Of a DNA stretch of 64,000 nucleotides, positions 41,536-51,810 are shown one piece after another. A program made the position numbers and the translations under genes. Below the pieces are notes generated by a model, which was not told where the DNA came from, ran no database searches, and was given only the letters and a program-made list of their open reading frames with translations. Each line of letters starts with the position of its first letter. The stretch's first letter is position 1. This DNA is from Nitrosopumilus sp. K4. GTDB lineage: Archaea; Thermoproteota; Nitrososphaeria; Nitrososphaerales; Nitrosopumilaceae. Location of the stretch: NCBI RefSeq assembly GCF_018128925.1, contig NZ_CP067007.1, positions 1,516,330-1,580,329 of the forward strand. The letters are read 5' to 3'.

Positions 41536-42261
41536 TTATTTAGATTTTTTAAAAATTGAAACAAGTTCAGGCAATGAAACTGCACTAGAACTTCTTACAG
41601 AAAAATCCATATCAGCAGACATTATAGTTTCTTCCGGATTAACTTCGATCAAAAATGCATTATTTTGTTTTGCATAAATTGGTAATGTATTTGCAGGTGA
41701 TACAACTAGTGATGTTCCAACAATTACCATAATATCACATTGATTTGAATGAATCATAGCTTCTTGCCAAACATCTTGTGGTAGTAGTTCACCAAACCAA
41801 ACCACATCTGGCCTCAAAATATTCCCACACTTACAAATTGGAGGAACTTCTTCAAACTCTGTTAGGATCTCTTCATTAAAACCACAAACAGTACATTTTA
41901 TCTTAATAATACTACCATGTAACTCCAAAACTTTTGAACTTCCTGCCCTTTGATGTAAACCGTCAATGTTTTGTGTTAACACTGTAACTTCGGCGTATTT
42001 TTCAAGTTCAGCAATTGCTTTGTGTCCAAGATTTGGTTTAGCTGAAAAAATATTGTTTCTTCTTTCATTATACCATTCCCACACCAATTGAGGATTATCA
42101 TAAAAAGCATTAATTGTGGCTAATTGCATTGCATCATATTTTCCCCATAGTCCATCTTTTCCTCTGAAAGTTGGGATTCCACTCTCTTGTGAGATTCCTG
42201 CACCAGTCACAAAAACAATTTTCTTTGAATCTTTGATTTTCTCAGCAATCTCTTCAAACAT
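41536..42261 (-). CDS. cobB: Sir2-type NAD-dependent protein deacylase
   Basis: 241 residues. NAD site VTGAGISQESGIPTFRG at the N-terminus, TQNIDGLHQRAG near 97, catalytic His in LELHGSI, and a zinc module with CTVC...CKCG. The VVWFGELLP loop and VGTSLVVSPAN complete the fold. It belongs to class III sirtuins that desuccinylate or deacetylate; the archaeal target is often Alba or acyl-CoA synthetase. It is the last gene of the prs-trmG10-rnz operon. Confidence 0.95.
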   Translation of the reverse strand: MFEEIAEKIKDSKKIVFVTGAGISQESGIPTFRGKDGLWGKYDAMQLATINAFYDNPQLVWEWYNERRNNIFSAKPNLGHKAIAELEKYAEVTVLTQNIDGLHQRAGSSKVLELHGSIIKIKCTVCGFNEEILTEFEEVPPICKCGNILRPDVVWFGELLPQDVWQEAMIHSNQCDIMVIVGTSLVVSPANTLPIYAKQNNAFLIEVNPEETIMSADMDFSVRSSSAVSLPELVSIFKKSK

Positions 42262-42266
42262 ATTTC

Positions 42267-43166
42267 TTATTTAATTTCAATTTCTAATAGATCCTTTGCT
42301 GTTATTACTGATTCATGGATCATCTTTGCTTCTTCCAGATGTCTTGACTCATCTTTGTATCTGGCAGAAAAGTGAGTCAAAATTAGATTCTTCACTTTTG
42401 CATTTTTTGCTAATGTAGCTGCTTGTTTTGCAGTTGAATGACATGTTTCCTCCGCTTTATCTTTTATTTCATCAAGAAACGTTGAATCAAAAACAACATA
42501 ATCACAGTTTTCAAAAAATTTTTCCAAATCTTTTGTTGGCATAGTGTCTCCAGAAATTCCAATTTTCTTACCAGGTCTTTTTTCTCCTAATACTTGATCT
42601 GGCCTAATTGTTTTTCCATCAACCTCTATGACGACTCCATTCTGTAATTGATTCCACAATTTACCTTCAGGTATTCCCAATTGTTTTGCTTTTTCAAGAT
42701 TGAATCTTCCAGGCTTGTCTTTTTCTTCAAAAAGATAAGAGTATGCAGTAATAGAATGATTTGCTTTACAAGCTGATATTGAATATTGCTTTGAATCAAA
42801 CACTATTCCTTCTTTTATTGTAGAAATCAATATGGGAAATGACAAACCAAAATTTAGAACCTTGATGTTTGCGCCAATGAATTCCTCTATTCCACTTGGC
42901 CCATAAATTTCCAAAATTTCTGTTCTATGTTGCATAGACATTGTTTGAAGAATTCCTAAAATTCCCACACAATGATCACCGTGCATATGTGTAACAAAAA
43001 TTTTCATTTTTTTATTCCATCCTAAACCTGACTTCATATATGCAATCTGTGCTGCTTCTCCTGCGTCAAACATCAAAACTTCACCTTCTCTTTCAAGGCA
43101 AATACATGATAAACCTCTGTGCTCTGTTGGTTGTGCTGCAGAAGTTCCCAGAAATACTAGTTTCAT
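42267..43166 (-). CDS. rnz: Ribonuclease Z
   Basis: 299 residues, short-form RNase Z. Metallo-beta-lactamase motifs: [11 protein letters not shown] (HxHxDH), later His in [22 protein letters not shown] and the terminal LTHFSARY. It cuts tRNA precursors at the 3' end before CCA addition. It overlaps the tRNA methyltransferase gene by 4 bases. The link to tRNA processing agrees with cca and tRNA-Pro nearby. Confidence 0.95.
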   Translation of the reverse strand: MKLVFLGTSAAQPTEHRGLSCICLEREGEVLMFDAGEAAQIAYMKSGLGWNKKMKIFVTHMHGDHCVGILGILQTMSMQHRTEILEIYGPSGIEEFIGANIKVLNFGLSFPILISTIKEGIVFDSKQYSISACKANHSITAYSYLFEEKDKPGRFNLEKAKQLGIPEGKLWNQLQNGVVIEVDGKTIRPDQVLGEKRPGKKIGISGDTMPTKDLEKFFENCDYVVFDSTFLDEIKDKAEETCHSTAKQAATLAKNAKVKNLILTHFSARYKDESRHLEEAKMIHESVITAKDLLEIEIK

Positions 43167-44110
43167 TTTATCAAAATTGTCCTTGTCAAGCTTTTATGCC
43201 TATAGATTTCATATCTCTTTACTTGGTTTAATTTCAATTTCTTCTCAAAGTCTTTTTTACACATTATTGCAATCTTTTTTTTCCTAGGTAAATTTGCCAC
43301 AAATTTTTTCAAAATTTTCCCTGGATCTTCAGATGACTTTGATGCTCTACCATATGGAAGATCTGTAACGATACCATCAAACTCCCCTACGATTTTCTTA
43401 AATTCTGTAAAATCTTCTTTGATAAGTTTTGACTTGTAACCATTTGCATTCAAATTCTCTTTAGCTATTTCATGCATTTTTTTATCAAAATCAACACCTA
43501 TTGCATGTATTCCCATGGATTCTGCTTCTAATAATGTAGTACCTGTCCCACAAAATGGATCGCAAACGGTTTCACCCTCTTGCAGTCCTGCTAGATTTAT
43601 CATTGCTCTTGTTAACTTCCAATCTAGTTCATGTGGGTGTTTTCTTACCTTTTTTGGTCTAACTTGTTTAGGAATTTTCTTTGAAAAACCAAAAAAGTTT
43701 TCTTTATCAGTAAAAATGAGATAAACCGTTATGTCTGGATTGTCAAATGCAACTTTTGCCTGAGAGAATTTTGAAATCATATCTCCCATAGAACTTTCAA
43801 GTTCTGGAATGTTAAATTGATTCTTTGATAAATTAATTATTCTGCATACAAATGTATTTGCACTTTTTAACACATCAATATGTTCTTCATCTAAAAATAG
43901 CCCTGACATTTTTCGTAAAATTTGACCTGATACTTTTACAAATGTAGCACGTTTAGTTATTTTTTCCCAATTTGTTTTAGACTGCAATATTACAAGATTG
44001 GAAATAATTTTAAATTTAGAAAAACGATCATACATTTTTGCTATTGATATGATTTCATCTCTGGCGATTTCTGGATAGTCTTTTGAAAGGATGAAAAAGC
44101 TTTCTGGCAT
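43163..44110 (-). CDS. trmG10: tRNA (guanine10-N2)-dimethyltransferase (Trm-G10)
   Basis: 315 residues. A THUMP-type N-terminal part (about 1-150) is followed by a Rossmann methyltransferase with the SAM motif [17 protein letters not shown] near 183 and the catalytic [10 protein letters not shown] near 251. This (D)LPYG form is typical of the G10 N2-dimethylase. It sits between prs and rnz, sharing one base with prs and four with rnz. Family-based substrate assignment. Confidence 0.9.
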   Translation of the reverse strand: MPESFFILSKDYPEIARDEIISIAKMYDRFSKFKIISNLVILQSKTNWEKITKRATFVKVSGQILRKMSGLFLDEEHIDVLKSANTFVCRIINLSKNQFNIPELESSMGDMISKFSQAKVAFDNPDITVYLIFTDKENFFGFSKKIPKQVRPKKVRKHPHELDWKLTRAMINLAGLQEGETVCDPFCGTGTTLLEAESMGIHAIGVDFDKKMHEIAKENLNANGYKSKLIKEDFTEFKKIVGEFDGIVTDLPYGRASKSSEDPGKILKKFVANLPRKKKIAIMCKKDFEKKLKLNQVKRYEIYRHKSLTRTILIK

Positions 44111-44991
44111 TACTTCATTGCTTGTGTAATAGTATTTGAAATATCAACTATTGATGTTTTACCAGGAATCGTATTTGCACTAACAATTTTTGTAACCCCT
44201 GCATTTCTAATCTTTTTTTCAGCATTATTCATTAGTAATGCATGCGTACAAGCAACAAAAATACGCCTACACCTTTGCTTTTTCAGAAATTCAGTTGCCT
44301 TGATAATGCTTCCTCCGGTACTGATCATATCATCGACAATTATCAGGTCCCTATCTTTTACTCCGTCAAATTTTGATGTTTTAATTTGGACCTTTCCAGT
44401 TTTCCTATCACGATGTTTGGTTAGTGCAATACAATCAGAGCCAAACTCTTTGGCAAACTCTTCAGCTCTATTCTTTCCACCTTGATCAGGTGATATGACA
44501 AGAGGTTCTTTTAGTCTCATTTTCTTAAAATATTTGGCAAGATCAGGTACCGCTGAAACATTCTTTGTTTTTATTTTAAAATGTTTTAATCCGATCATAC
44601 TGTGAATATCTACAACAATAATCTGTTTGGCACCAGCACCTTTGAATAATCTCCCAAGAACCTTCATTGTTACAATCTCTCCTGGCAAAAATTCTCTGTC
44701 TTGCCTTGCATATCCCATGTAAGGAACTATTGCAATTACATCATCAGATGTTTCTTTTGCTTTAGAAACAAGTGAGAGTGCATGCACTAGATTAGTATCA
44801 ACAGGTGGATAAACTGACTGAACAACTATAATGCGATTTTTTGATAACTTTCCATCAAGTGTAATTTTACTTTCACCATCAGGAAAAACCCTTACATCTG
44901 AGGTCACAAGATTAGCTTTGAGTTTTTTTGAAATGCTTTTAGCTAATTCCTCTGATGATTTTCCAGCAATGACAGTAATTTTTCTCAACAA
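44110..44991 (-). CDS. prs: Ribose-phosphate pyrophosphokinase
   Basis: 293 residues. PRPP synthase marks: FPDGESKITL, the flexible GYARQDREFLPGE loop with catalytic Arg, VVDIHSMIGLKHF, the KHR loop (TKHRDRKTG) and the PRPP loop DLIIVDDMISTGGSI. It makes PRPP from ribose-5-phosphate and ATP. It is the first gene of the tRNA-processing operon, where PRPP supply has no obvious special link. Confidence 0.95.
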   Translation of the reverse strand: MLRKITVIAGKSSEELAKSISKKLKANLVTSDVRVFPDGESKITLDGKLSKNRIIVVQSVYPPVDTNLVHALSLVSKAKETSDDVIAIVPYMGYARQDREFLPGEIVTMKVLGRLFKGAGAKQIIVVDIHSMIGLKHFKIKTKNVSAVPDLAKYFKKMRLKEPLVISPDQGGKNRAEEFAKEFGSDCIALTKHRDRKTGKVQIKTSKFDGVKDRDLIIVDDMISTGGSIIKATEFLKKQRCRRIFVACTHALLMNNAEKKIRNAGVTKIVSANTIPGKTSIVDISNTITQAMK

Positions 44992-45030
44992 GAATTTGTG
45001 AATTAATGGGATTCTTAAGTTTTGAGAAGG

Positions 45031-46776
45031 CTATTCCTCTCCACCCCTTCCAAGATCCCCAATTCCATATTCATCAATAACCTTGTTTCTTTCTTCATCA
45101 AGCTTGCTGATCTCTTCTCCTTCACGTTTCTCATCTCCCTGGTAAACAGTTCTAATTGGCCATGGAATTCTAATATCGTATTTCTTGAATTCTTCGTACA
45201 TGATCATTCTCATGTCTGTTTTAGTTTTGAACTGTGCACCATAATCTCTGACATATACCCACAAAGAGAAATCAAGAGATGAATCATTAAACTTGTTAAA
45301 TCTGACAACTGGCTGATTAATGTCTATGTGGATATCCTTATCACAACCACAACTTGGTCTGTTTTTTTGCAAGTAAGGACATCTTTGCTGTCTTATTAGG
45401 TGTCTTCCTTTTTCATCAATTACCTCTTTCATTGCACGTTTTCCGATCTTGACCAAAATTGCAGCAACCTGCCTTGGATTGTTGAGATATGATACGCCCA
45501 CATCTACGATTGCAGGCACCATTTTGATTTCTTTCGAGTAATTGATTATCTGTGCATTTACTAGCTGCCTTGTAGGGATAACAGCATATGATTCATTTAA
45601 CGCATCACGAACGTACGTGACCCTTGATGTAATTTTATGAACATATCCGTTGTATCCAGTATCTAGCTTTACTCGTTCCCCTTCAGCAAATATTTTGTCT
45701 TTCCGAATTAAGATATACGCAAAGTAGTTCTGCATAGTTTCTTGTAGCGCAAGTCCAATTCCAATAGCTAAACCTCCTGTTGCAGTTGCAAGCAAGACCA
45801 AATCTATGCCCCACCAACTAATTACTCCAATTACAACTGCACCAAATATTCCCAACGGCAAAATCTGAGAAAATGATTTTGGTAGATCTTTTCTCTTTCT
45901 TTTTGCATAACCTGGTGGTTTAGTGCCTGAAATTATTGGCTCATAACCGGAGAATCTCTTCTCTTCTCTCCATGTGTCTATTGGATAAATCTCCTCGGGG
46001 TCTTGTCCTGGTTTTAGTTTTTTCCCTGACTGATTATTCCCAGTTACACAATCATTGTAATACTTTTGATATTTTACTCTCTCAGATTTTTTCCATTCCT
46101 CAAATGGATTTTTGACTAGTTGTTCATAACTTCCAATTGGTATGCCCTTTGTAGTTCTAAACTCTTCGAGAAATTTTTTGCCCTCTGCTGTTCTTAGATT
46201 GTTTTGAAACTCTTCATCTGTCATGTCCTCTGGAGTGTGTTTTGGGGGAACCCACTTGAAGCATTTATGAAAAAGATCAATTTCGTCATCTGCAAACCCT
46301 CTTAACTCCTTCCACCGTTCATAATCTTCTCTTTCAAGATTTGACTTCTCTCTCTTGTTAAGAGCAATTGGAATCAGATGTGCTATGGTATAACCGATTA
46401 CAAGGATATTGATTGTATTGAGAATTTTTGCAAATGTTTCGCTGGGAGTTGAAAATTCATCTTCTAATACAATTTCACTTTCTTCAAATAATTCAAAGGA
46501 TTGGATGTATACATTCATTGAAGTAATCAACGCTATGGCAAAAAATGGCAAAACTACAACCCTAACAAATCTAGAAAAATGTGGTCTAACATAATGAAAT
46601 TTTTGGTGTCTTACCCAATTTGAGAATGTTCTATAAACAATCGCAATGCCAATTATTCCAATAACTAGAACTGTAAATGCTATCTGAATAGACTCATTTG
46701 ACGCAAGTAACTGAGTAATGCCTTGAAATTGACTTACTTGTCCTGTAACTGCATCAATTATTTCATCTTCAGCCAT
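45031..46776 (-). CDS. MscS-family mechanosensitive channel, large form
   Basis: 581 residues. Hydrophobic helices at about 32-48, 70-86 and 118-138, a long charged cytoplasmic insert (about 150-280) and then the MscS core near 290-350: GIFGAVVIGVISWWGIDLVLL and GLALQETMQNYFAYILI, with the pore-lining Gly/Ala helix. The beta domain has GERVKLDTGYNGYVHKI. A CGCD motif (CPYLQKNRPSCGCD) late in the protein may form a metal site. It should open under osmotic downshock. The gene ahead on the other strand is a KamA-type enzyme, with divergent promoters. Confidence 0.9.
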   Translation of the reverse strand: MAEDEIIDAVTGQVSQFQGITQLLASNESIQIAFTVLVIGIIGIAIVYRTFSNWVRHQKFHYVRPHFSRFVRVVVLPFFAIALITSMNVYIQSFELFEESEIVLEDEFSTPSETFAKILNTINILVIGYTIAHLIPIALNKREKSNLEREDYERWKELRGFADDEIDLFHKCFKWVPPKHTPEDMTDEEFQNNLRTAEGKKFLEEFRTTKGIPIGSYEQLVKNPFEEWKKSERVKYQKYYNDCVTGNNQSGKKLKPGQDPEEIYPIDTWREEKRFSGYEPIISGTKPPGYAKRKRKDLPKSFSQILPLGIFGAVVIGVISWWGIDLVLLATATGGLAIGIGLALQETMQNYFAYILIRKDKIFAEGERVKLDTGYNGYVHKITSRVTYVRDALNESYAVIPTRQLVNAQIINYSKEIKMVPAIVDVGVSYLNNPRQVAAILVKIGKRAMKEVIDEKGRHLIRQQRCPYLQKNRPSCGCDKDIHIDINQPVVRFNKFNDSSLDFSLWVYVRDYGAQFKTKTDMRMIMYEEFKKYDIRIPWPIRTVYQGDEKREGEEISKLDEERNKVIDEYGIGDLGRGGEE

Positions 46777-46909
46777 AATCTACATCAATTATTTTCTAGA
46801 ATACAAACTTTAAGACAATATATAGAAATTATAGATAATTCTGCACCATTTTTTTTCTATTTAAATTTTAATTGGAACCTTTAACAATGGTGAATGTGCT
46901 AATTACTAG

Positions 46910-48253
46910 GTGACCTATCAAGAAACTGTATGGGATAGCACTCCTACGTTAAAATCCTACACATTGTCCAATTTCCGTGATATTCCACAAATCCAAAAAC
47001 TTTCCAAAGAGAAACAATTTGAAATGGAAGTTGTAGGAAATGTTTTGCCATTTAAGGCTAACAACTATGTTGTTGAACAACTGATTGATTGGGATAATAT
47101 TCCAAATGATCCTATGTTTGTTCTTACTTTTCCTCAAAAAGGAATGTTAAAGCCTGAACACTATGACAAAATGTCAAATGCGCTGACAAACAATCTTGAT
47201 AAAAATGAAATTGCAAAAATTGCAAATGATATTAGATTACAACTAAACCCTCATCCAGCAGGACAAATGGAACTGAATGTTCCGACATTAAAAGATGGCA
47301 CTAAACTTTATGGAATGCAGCACAAGTACAAAGAGACATGCTTGTTTTTCCCAAGTCAAAGCCAAACTTGTCATGCATACTGTAGCTTTTGTTTTAGATG
47401 GCCACAATTTGTTGGAATGGATGAAATGAAATTTGCCATGAAGGAAGGCGAACAACTTGTCCAGTATGTTAAGGAGCATCCTGAGATTTCTGATGTATTG
47501 TTCACTGGTGGTGATCCGATGATAATGAAAGCTAAAATGTTTTCAAAATATGTTGATGCTTTAATTGACGCAAAACTTCCAAATCTCAAAACAATTAGAA
47601 TTGGAACAAAGTCTCTCTCATATTGGCCATACAAGTTTCTGTCAGATTCTGATTCACAAGAAATGCTTGACGTTTTTAGGAAAATTACTGACAATGGAAT
47701 TCACCTTGCATTTATGGCTCACTTTAACCACTTGGCAGAACTATCAACCGACGCGGTAAAACAGGCTATCAAACAAGTAAGGGATACGGGAGCACAAATC
47801 AGAACACAATCCCCTCTGCTATCTCATATCAATGACGATTCTAAGATGTGGGCAGAAATGTGGACTAAACAGGTTCAACTTGGATGCATTCCATATTACA
47901 TGTTTGTTGTTAGAGATACTGGGGCCCAACACTATTTTGGCGTACCATTGGTGCGTGCATTTAAAATATTCAGGGATGCGTATTCATCAGTTAGTGGATT
48001 GGCAAGAACTGTCAGAGGACCTAGTATGTCAGCTACGCCTGGAAAAGTTGTAGTTACAGGAACCACTTCAGTAAATGATCAAAAAGTAATTCTGTTGAGA
48101 TTTCTGCAAGGAAGAAACCCTGATTGGGTTCAGATTCCGTTCTTTGCAAAGTATGATGAAAATGCAATTTGGTTAGACGACTTAAAACCTGCATTTTCAG
48201 ATAAATTCTTCTTTGAAGAAGAGATGAATCAATTAAAAAACAAAAATCAATAA
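46910..48253 (+). CDS. KamA-family radical SAM enzyme (lysine 2,3-aminomutase-like)
   Basis: 447 residues, start GTG. Radical SAM cluster motif CHAYCSFCFRW near residue 158, followed by FTGGDPMIMKA. The KamA family PLP lysine is probably the one in SATPGKVVVTG. LSHINDD matches the aminomutase barrel. True lysine 2,3-aminomutase has CRHCTRRR; this one has FRW, so it is a divergent branch and the amino acid moved is uncertain. If it makes beta-lysine, it would serve osmoprotection next to MscS, but no acetyltransferase gene is adjacent. Confidence 0.8.
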   Translation: MTYQETVWDSTPTLKSYTLSNFRDIPQIQKLSKEKQFEMEVVGNVLPFKANNYVVEQLIDWDNIPNDPMFVLTFPQKGMLKPEHYDKMSNALTNNLDKNEIAKIANDIRLQLNPHPAGQMELNVPTLKDGTKLYGMQHKYKETCLFFPSQSQTCHAYCSFCFRWPQFVGMDEMKFAMKEGEQLVQYVKEHPEISDVLFTGGDPMIMKAKMFSKYVDALIDAKLPNLKTIRIGTKSLSYWPYKFLSDSDSQEMLDVFRKITDNGIHLAFMAHFNHLAELSTDAVKQAIKQVRDTGAQIRTQSPLLSHINDDSKMWAEMWTKQVQLGCIPYYMFVVRDTGAQHYFGVPLVRAFKIFRDAYSSVSGLARTVRGPSMSATPGKVVVTGTTSVNDQKVILLRFLQGRNPDWVQIPFFAKYDENAIWLDDLKPAFSDKFFFEEEMNQLKNKNQ

Positions 48254-48336
48254 TCTTGAATCTAAAACTTTACATGACAAAATTGACAACTCTGTAATAC
48301 TAACTATTATTAGTAAAGCGGTTTTTTAGTAATTCT

Positions 48337-49782
48337 ATGAATGCAGATGACGCACTAAAAAAGATTCAAGATGAGAATATTACATTTGTTAATTTATGGT
48401 TTGTAGATATTTTTGGTGAATTGCATAGACTGGGAATGCCAAGCTATGCAATCGACAAGAGTAGTTTTGAAAATGGATTGGAAAAACTAGACGCTAGCTC
48501 TATTGTTGGATTCAAATCTGTTAACAATTCTGATATGATCCTAAAACCAGATCCAAATTCTTTTAGAGTTTTACCAAGTGATTATGATCAAGGAAATCGA
48601 AAAAATGCAATTTTCTTTTGTGATCTATATGAAGGAAATACGACGCAAGAAGTTAGATACAATCGTGATTCTAGGGGAATTGCTCACAAAGCAGCTGAAA
48701 AGCTCAAAGAATTTGGCTTAACTCATACTAACTGGGGACCGGAAATAGAATTTTTTGTATTTGATACAATCAATGTTTATCCATCACCCTATGGTGCAAC
48801 ACAATCTTCAGGCGGTTCTGGATATTCAATAGAGTCAAAAGAATCTCCTTGGGCAAAAGGCAACGTAAGTACTGCAATTAATCTCAAAGAAGGCTACTAT
48901 CCATCTCAGCCCAAAGACACGCTTGAAACCTTTAGAAAAGACATTTGTGATGATCTTTACAACCATTTTGGAATCAAAATTGAGGCTGAACACCATGAAG
49001 TTGCAACATCTGGTCAATGTGAAATTAATCTAGTTTATGATGAGATGGTTGCAATGGCTGATAGTGTAGTAGCTGTAAAAAATATTGTAAAAGTTAAAGC
49101 AAAACGGAAAAATAAAGTTGCAACATTTATGCCAAAACCGATATTTGGAGACAATGCATCTGCAATGCACACACATCAAAGCCTATGGAATGATAAAGTA
49201 AATGTCATGTTTGATCCTGAAGATGACGTTGCACAAATGAGCCAAATTGGCCGTTATTATATTGGCGGAATACTGGAACATGCTTCAGCATTATGTGCAA
49301 TTACAAACCCTACAACAAATTCCTACAAACGACTTGTTCCAGGATTTGAAGCACCAGTCAATGTTTGTTGGGGAATGGGAAATCGTTCAGCAGCAATACG
49401 TGTTCCGATGTATTATAGAAATCAAGAAAAGAGCAAAAGAATAGAGTACCGTGTTCCAGATCCTACTGCAAACATCTATCTTCTTGAAGCTGCATTACTA
49501 TTAGCTGGATTAGATGGAATCAAAAAGAAAATTGATCCTGGCGATCCTGTTGAAGAAAATGTTTACAAATTAAGTCCTGAAAAGAAACGGGAATACAAGA
49601 TTGGTTCACTTCCAGTATCGTTAAAAGGTGCATTAGACTCATTGCAAAGTGACTCAGCATTCTTAGAAGAAGTTTTCACAAAAGACTTTCTTGACAAATA
49701 TTCCCAACTCAAATACAAAGAATATACTGCATTTGCTCAAACTCCTACTGCATGGGAAGTTTCAATGTATGCTGATGCTTGA
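48337..49782 (+). CDS. glnA: Glutamine synthetase, type I (Tyr at the adenylylation position)
   Basis: 481 residues. Core motifs: NWGPEIEFFVFDT, ATSGQCEINLVYDE, GDNASAMHTHQSLWND, NPTTNSYKRLVPGFEAP and NRSAAIRVPMYY. At the loop that carries the modified Tyr in bacterial GS, this protein reads ENVYKLSP, similar to KNLYDLPP, while its paralogue at 32531 has Phe. The two share the same length and domain order and are ancient paralogues. No adenylyltransferase is seen in the window. Confidence 0.95.
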   Translation: MNADDALKKIQDENITFVNLWFVDIFGELHRLGMPSYAIDKSSFENGLEKLDASSIVGFKSVNNSDMILKPDPNSFRVLPSDYDQGNRKNAIFFCDLYEGNTTQEVRYNRDSRGIAHKAAEKLKEFGLTHTNWGPEIEFFVFDTINVYPSPYGATQSSGGSGYSIESKESPWAKGNVSTAINLKEGYYPSQPKDTLETFRKDICDDLYNHFGIKIEAEHHEVATSGQCEINLVYDEMVAMADSVVAVKNIVKVKAKRKNKVATFMPKPIFGDNASAMHTHQSLWNDKVNVMFDPEDDVAQMSQIGRYYIGGILEHASALCAITNPTTNSYKRLVPGFEAPVNVCWGMGNRSAAIRVPMYYRNQEKSKRIEYRVPDPTANIYLLEAALLLAGLDGIKKKIDPGDPVEENVYKLSPEKKREYKIGSLPVSLKGALDSLQSDSAFLEEVFTKDFLDKYSQLKYKEYTAFAQTPTAWEVSMYADA

Positions 49783-49864
49783 AAATATGGTACAATCACC
49801 AAATTAATTCATTTTTTAAAAAAATGGTATAACCTTTTTAAAAAGAAAAACATTTTTTTCAATA

Positions 49865-50530
49865 TTGTACTTTAAAAAAATTTCATTATTGGCATTGATA
49901 ATGCCTGCGTTAATTGGTACAGCATTTGGTCATACGATTGATTCTGTAGGTGATGACGGATATAGGATTGAAATTGGATGGATGAATGAACCTGTTGTAA
50001 GTGGAGAAACCAATGGGATTGAACTGTATATCAGTCCGTTACGCCCATGCCCAGATATTTCAGATGCAATGAAATGTGCTGAATATCAAATATTTCAAAA
50101 CGGTGTATCTGGATTAGAAAAAACATTGAAAATGCAACTTGTATACAAGGATCAAAAAATTATGCTACCTCTAGTTGCTGATCACAACATACCTGGAAAA
50201 TACTATTCATTTGTAAACCCTACAATATCTGGTTACTATCAAGCAAATATTCTTGGAAATATTGGTGACAAAGTTGTGAGCTTATCTATGCATCCGCCAA
50301 AAGTTGAAGAACGCTCTTGGATTGAATTTCCTGAACCCTCTGATATAACATTATCACAACTAATTGATGGACATACTGCATTGCTTGGTGATGTCAATAA
50401 TCTAAAAGAATCAGTATCACAACTAGAGCAAGAAAAACAACAAACAAATGTTGGTTATGCAGGAATTGCCTTGGGAATAATTGGTATTGTAATTGCAGCA
50501 TTTGCATTATCTAAATCAAAGAAAAACTAG
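49865..50530 (+). CDS. Secreted, C-terminally anchored protein with copper-resistance-like domain
   Basis: 221 residues, start TTG. Signal peptide (KKISLLALIMPALIGTAFGH), then a beta-rich domain (about 25-145) beginning GHTIDSVGDDGYRIEIGWMNEPVVSGETNGIELYI. A short coiled coil (about 165-188, LEQEKQQ) and a C-terminal membrane helix (VGYAGIALGIIGIVIAAFAL) with a basic tail follow. The pattern N-terminal His after cleavage resembles YcnI/CopC-like copper proteins, but this is only suggestive. Convergent with an APC permease, abutting. Confidence 0.72.
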   Translation: MYFKKISLLALIMPALIGTAFGHTIDSVGDDGYRIEIGWMNEPVVSGETNGIELYISPLRPCPDISDAMKCAEYQIFQNGVSGLEKTLKMQLVYKDQKIMLPLVADHNIPGKYYSFVNPTISGYYQANILGNIGDKVVSLSMHPPKVEERSWIEFPEPSDITLSQLIDGHTALLGDVNNLKESVSQLEQEKQQTNVGYAGIALGIIGIVIAAFALSKSKKN

Positions 50531-51808
50531 TTATTTCCATTTTTTGTAAATAACAAAAAAAATTGCTCCTGCAGCAATAATTGCCAAACCTGATAAAATG
50601 ATCTCAACCTCAAATTGTATTGCCATGTATATTGTTGCTCCTAATCCAAACAAAGGCAATATGGGAAATTTTCCTATGTTCACAGGAACTTTGTATGGCC
50701 TTTCTAGTTCTGGCCTTACATATCTAAGAAGAATTACTGACAAGTTGATCATTGCAAATGTCACAACTACAGCAAATACAACAATGTTTGCAACAATTAC
50801 AATGTCTCCGACAAAAGAAAACCCAACTGCTGTTACAAAAATGAGAATCACAGCAATCCATGGAGTCTTGGTTTTATGATGAACCATCCCAAGTTTTGCA
50901 GGTAAGGAGCCATCTCTTGCCATTCCATAAAATATTCTTGCACCTGCAACAAGTGTTATCAAAATTGTACTTGCAGTAGCAAACAAAGCAATAAGAGATA
51001 AAATTAATCGACCTTGCTCGCCTAGCTTCACTTCAGCTACGATTGCAAGCGGAGCAGAAGATTCTGCTAATTGCTCCCAACTTATTGTTCTAATTGAGGC
51101 TAAAGACACTAGAATGTAGATTATAGTCGTTATCAAAACAGAGAGCATTATTCCTTTAGGCATGGTCTTTTTTGGACGCTTTACTTCTTCGGCTACATTT
51201 GCAATGTCTTCAAATCCAATAAATGCAAAAAACACTAAAACAAATGCTAGAATAATACCACTAAATCCTGAGGGATTCTCAAAGTAATCTATCTCGTGTT
51301 CTACTGGAAATGCAAATCCAACGAAAATAATTATGCCCAAGCCAGCAATTGTAACAATTGCAAAAATTGTATTTGCCCAAGCAGATTCCTTTATTCCAAT
51401 AAAATTAACAATAGATAACACACCTAAAATCGCCATAGCCGAAACTAGAATTGGAATATTGGTAAGCTCTTGTACATAACCTCCAAACCCTAACGCTACA
51501 GTAGCTGCAACAATTATTGATGTTAGTATTGTTAACCAACCAATTAGGAAACCTATGAAATCACTTTTGAAACCTTCTTTAACAAAAACGTATTCTGCAG
51601 CTGCTCTAGGAAATAATGTAGTTAATTCTGAATAACTTAGCCCTGCAAATGTAGCAACTATTGCACCAAGAATAAAGGAAATCCATAGTGCATTTCCAGC
51701 AAAGCCTGCTGCTTCTCCAATCAAAACATAGATTCCAGCACCTAAAATCAACCCAACACCATACATTGTTAGATGAAATAATCCGATATGGCGACTAAGT
51801 CCACTCAT
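50531..51808 (-). CDS. APC-superfamily amino acid permease
   Basis: 425 residues with about twelve hydrophobic helices. The helix-1 motif GLILGAGIYVLIGEAAG is the substrate-binding GA-G segment of the APC family; also FAFIGFEDIANVAEEVKRPKKTMPKGI in the conserved loop. It should import amino acids or polyamines by proton or sodium coupling. The specificity is unknown. It follows the YjbQ-like gene by three bases on the same strand. Confidence 0.92.
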   Translation of the reverse strand: MSGLSRHIGLFHLTMYGVGLILGAGIYVLIGEAAGFAGNALWISFILGAIVATFAGLSYSELTTLFPRAAAEYVFVKEGFKSDFIGFLIGWLTILTSIIVAATVALGFGGYVQELTNIPILVSAMAILGVLSIVNFIGIKESAWANTIFAIVTIAGLGIIIFVGFAFPVEHEIDYFENPSGFSGIILAFVLVFFAFIGFEDIANVAEEVKRPKKTMPKGIMLSVLITTIIYILVSLASIRTISWEQLAESSAPLAIVAEVKLGEQGRLILSLIALFATASTILITLVAGARIFYGMARDGSLPAKLGMVHHKTKTPWIAVILIFVTAVGFSFVGDIVIVANIVVFAVVVTFAMINLSVILLRYVRPELERPYKVPVNIGKFPILPLFGLGATIYMAIQFEVEIILSGLAIIAAGAIFFVIYKKWK

Positions 51809-51810
51809 TA

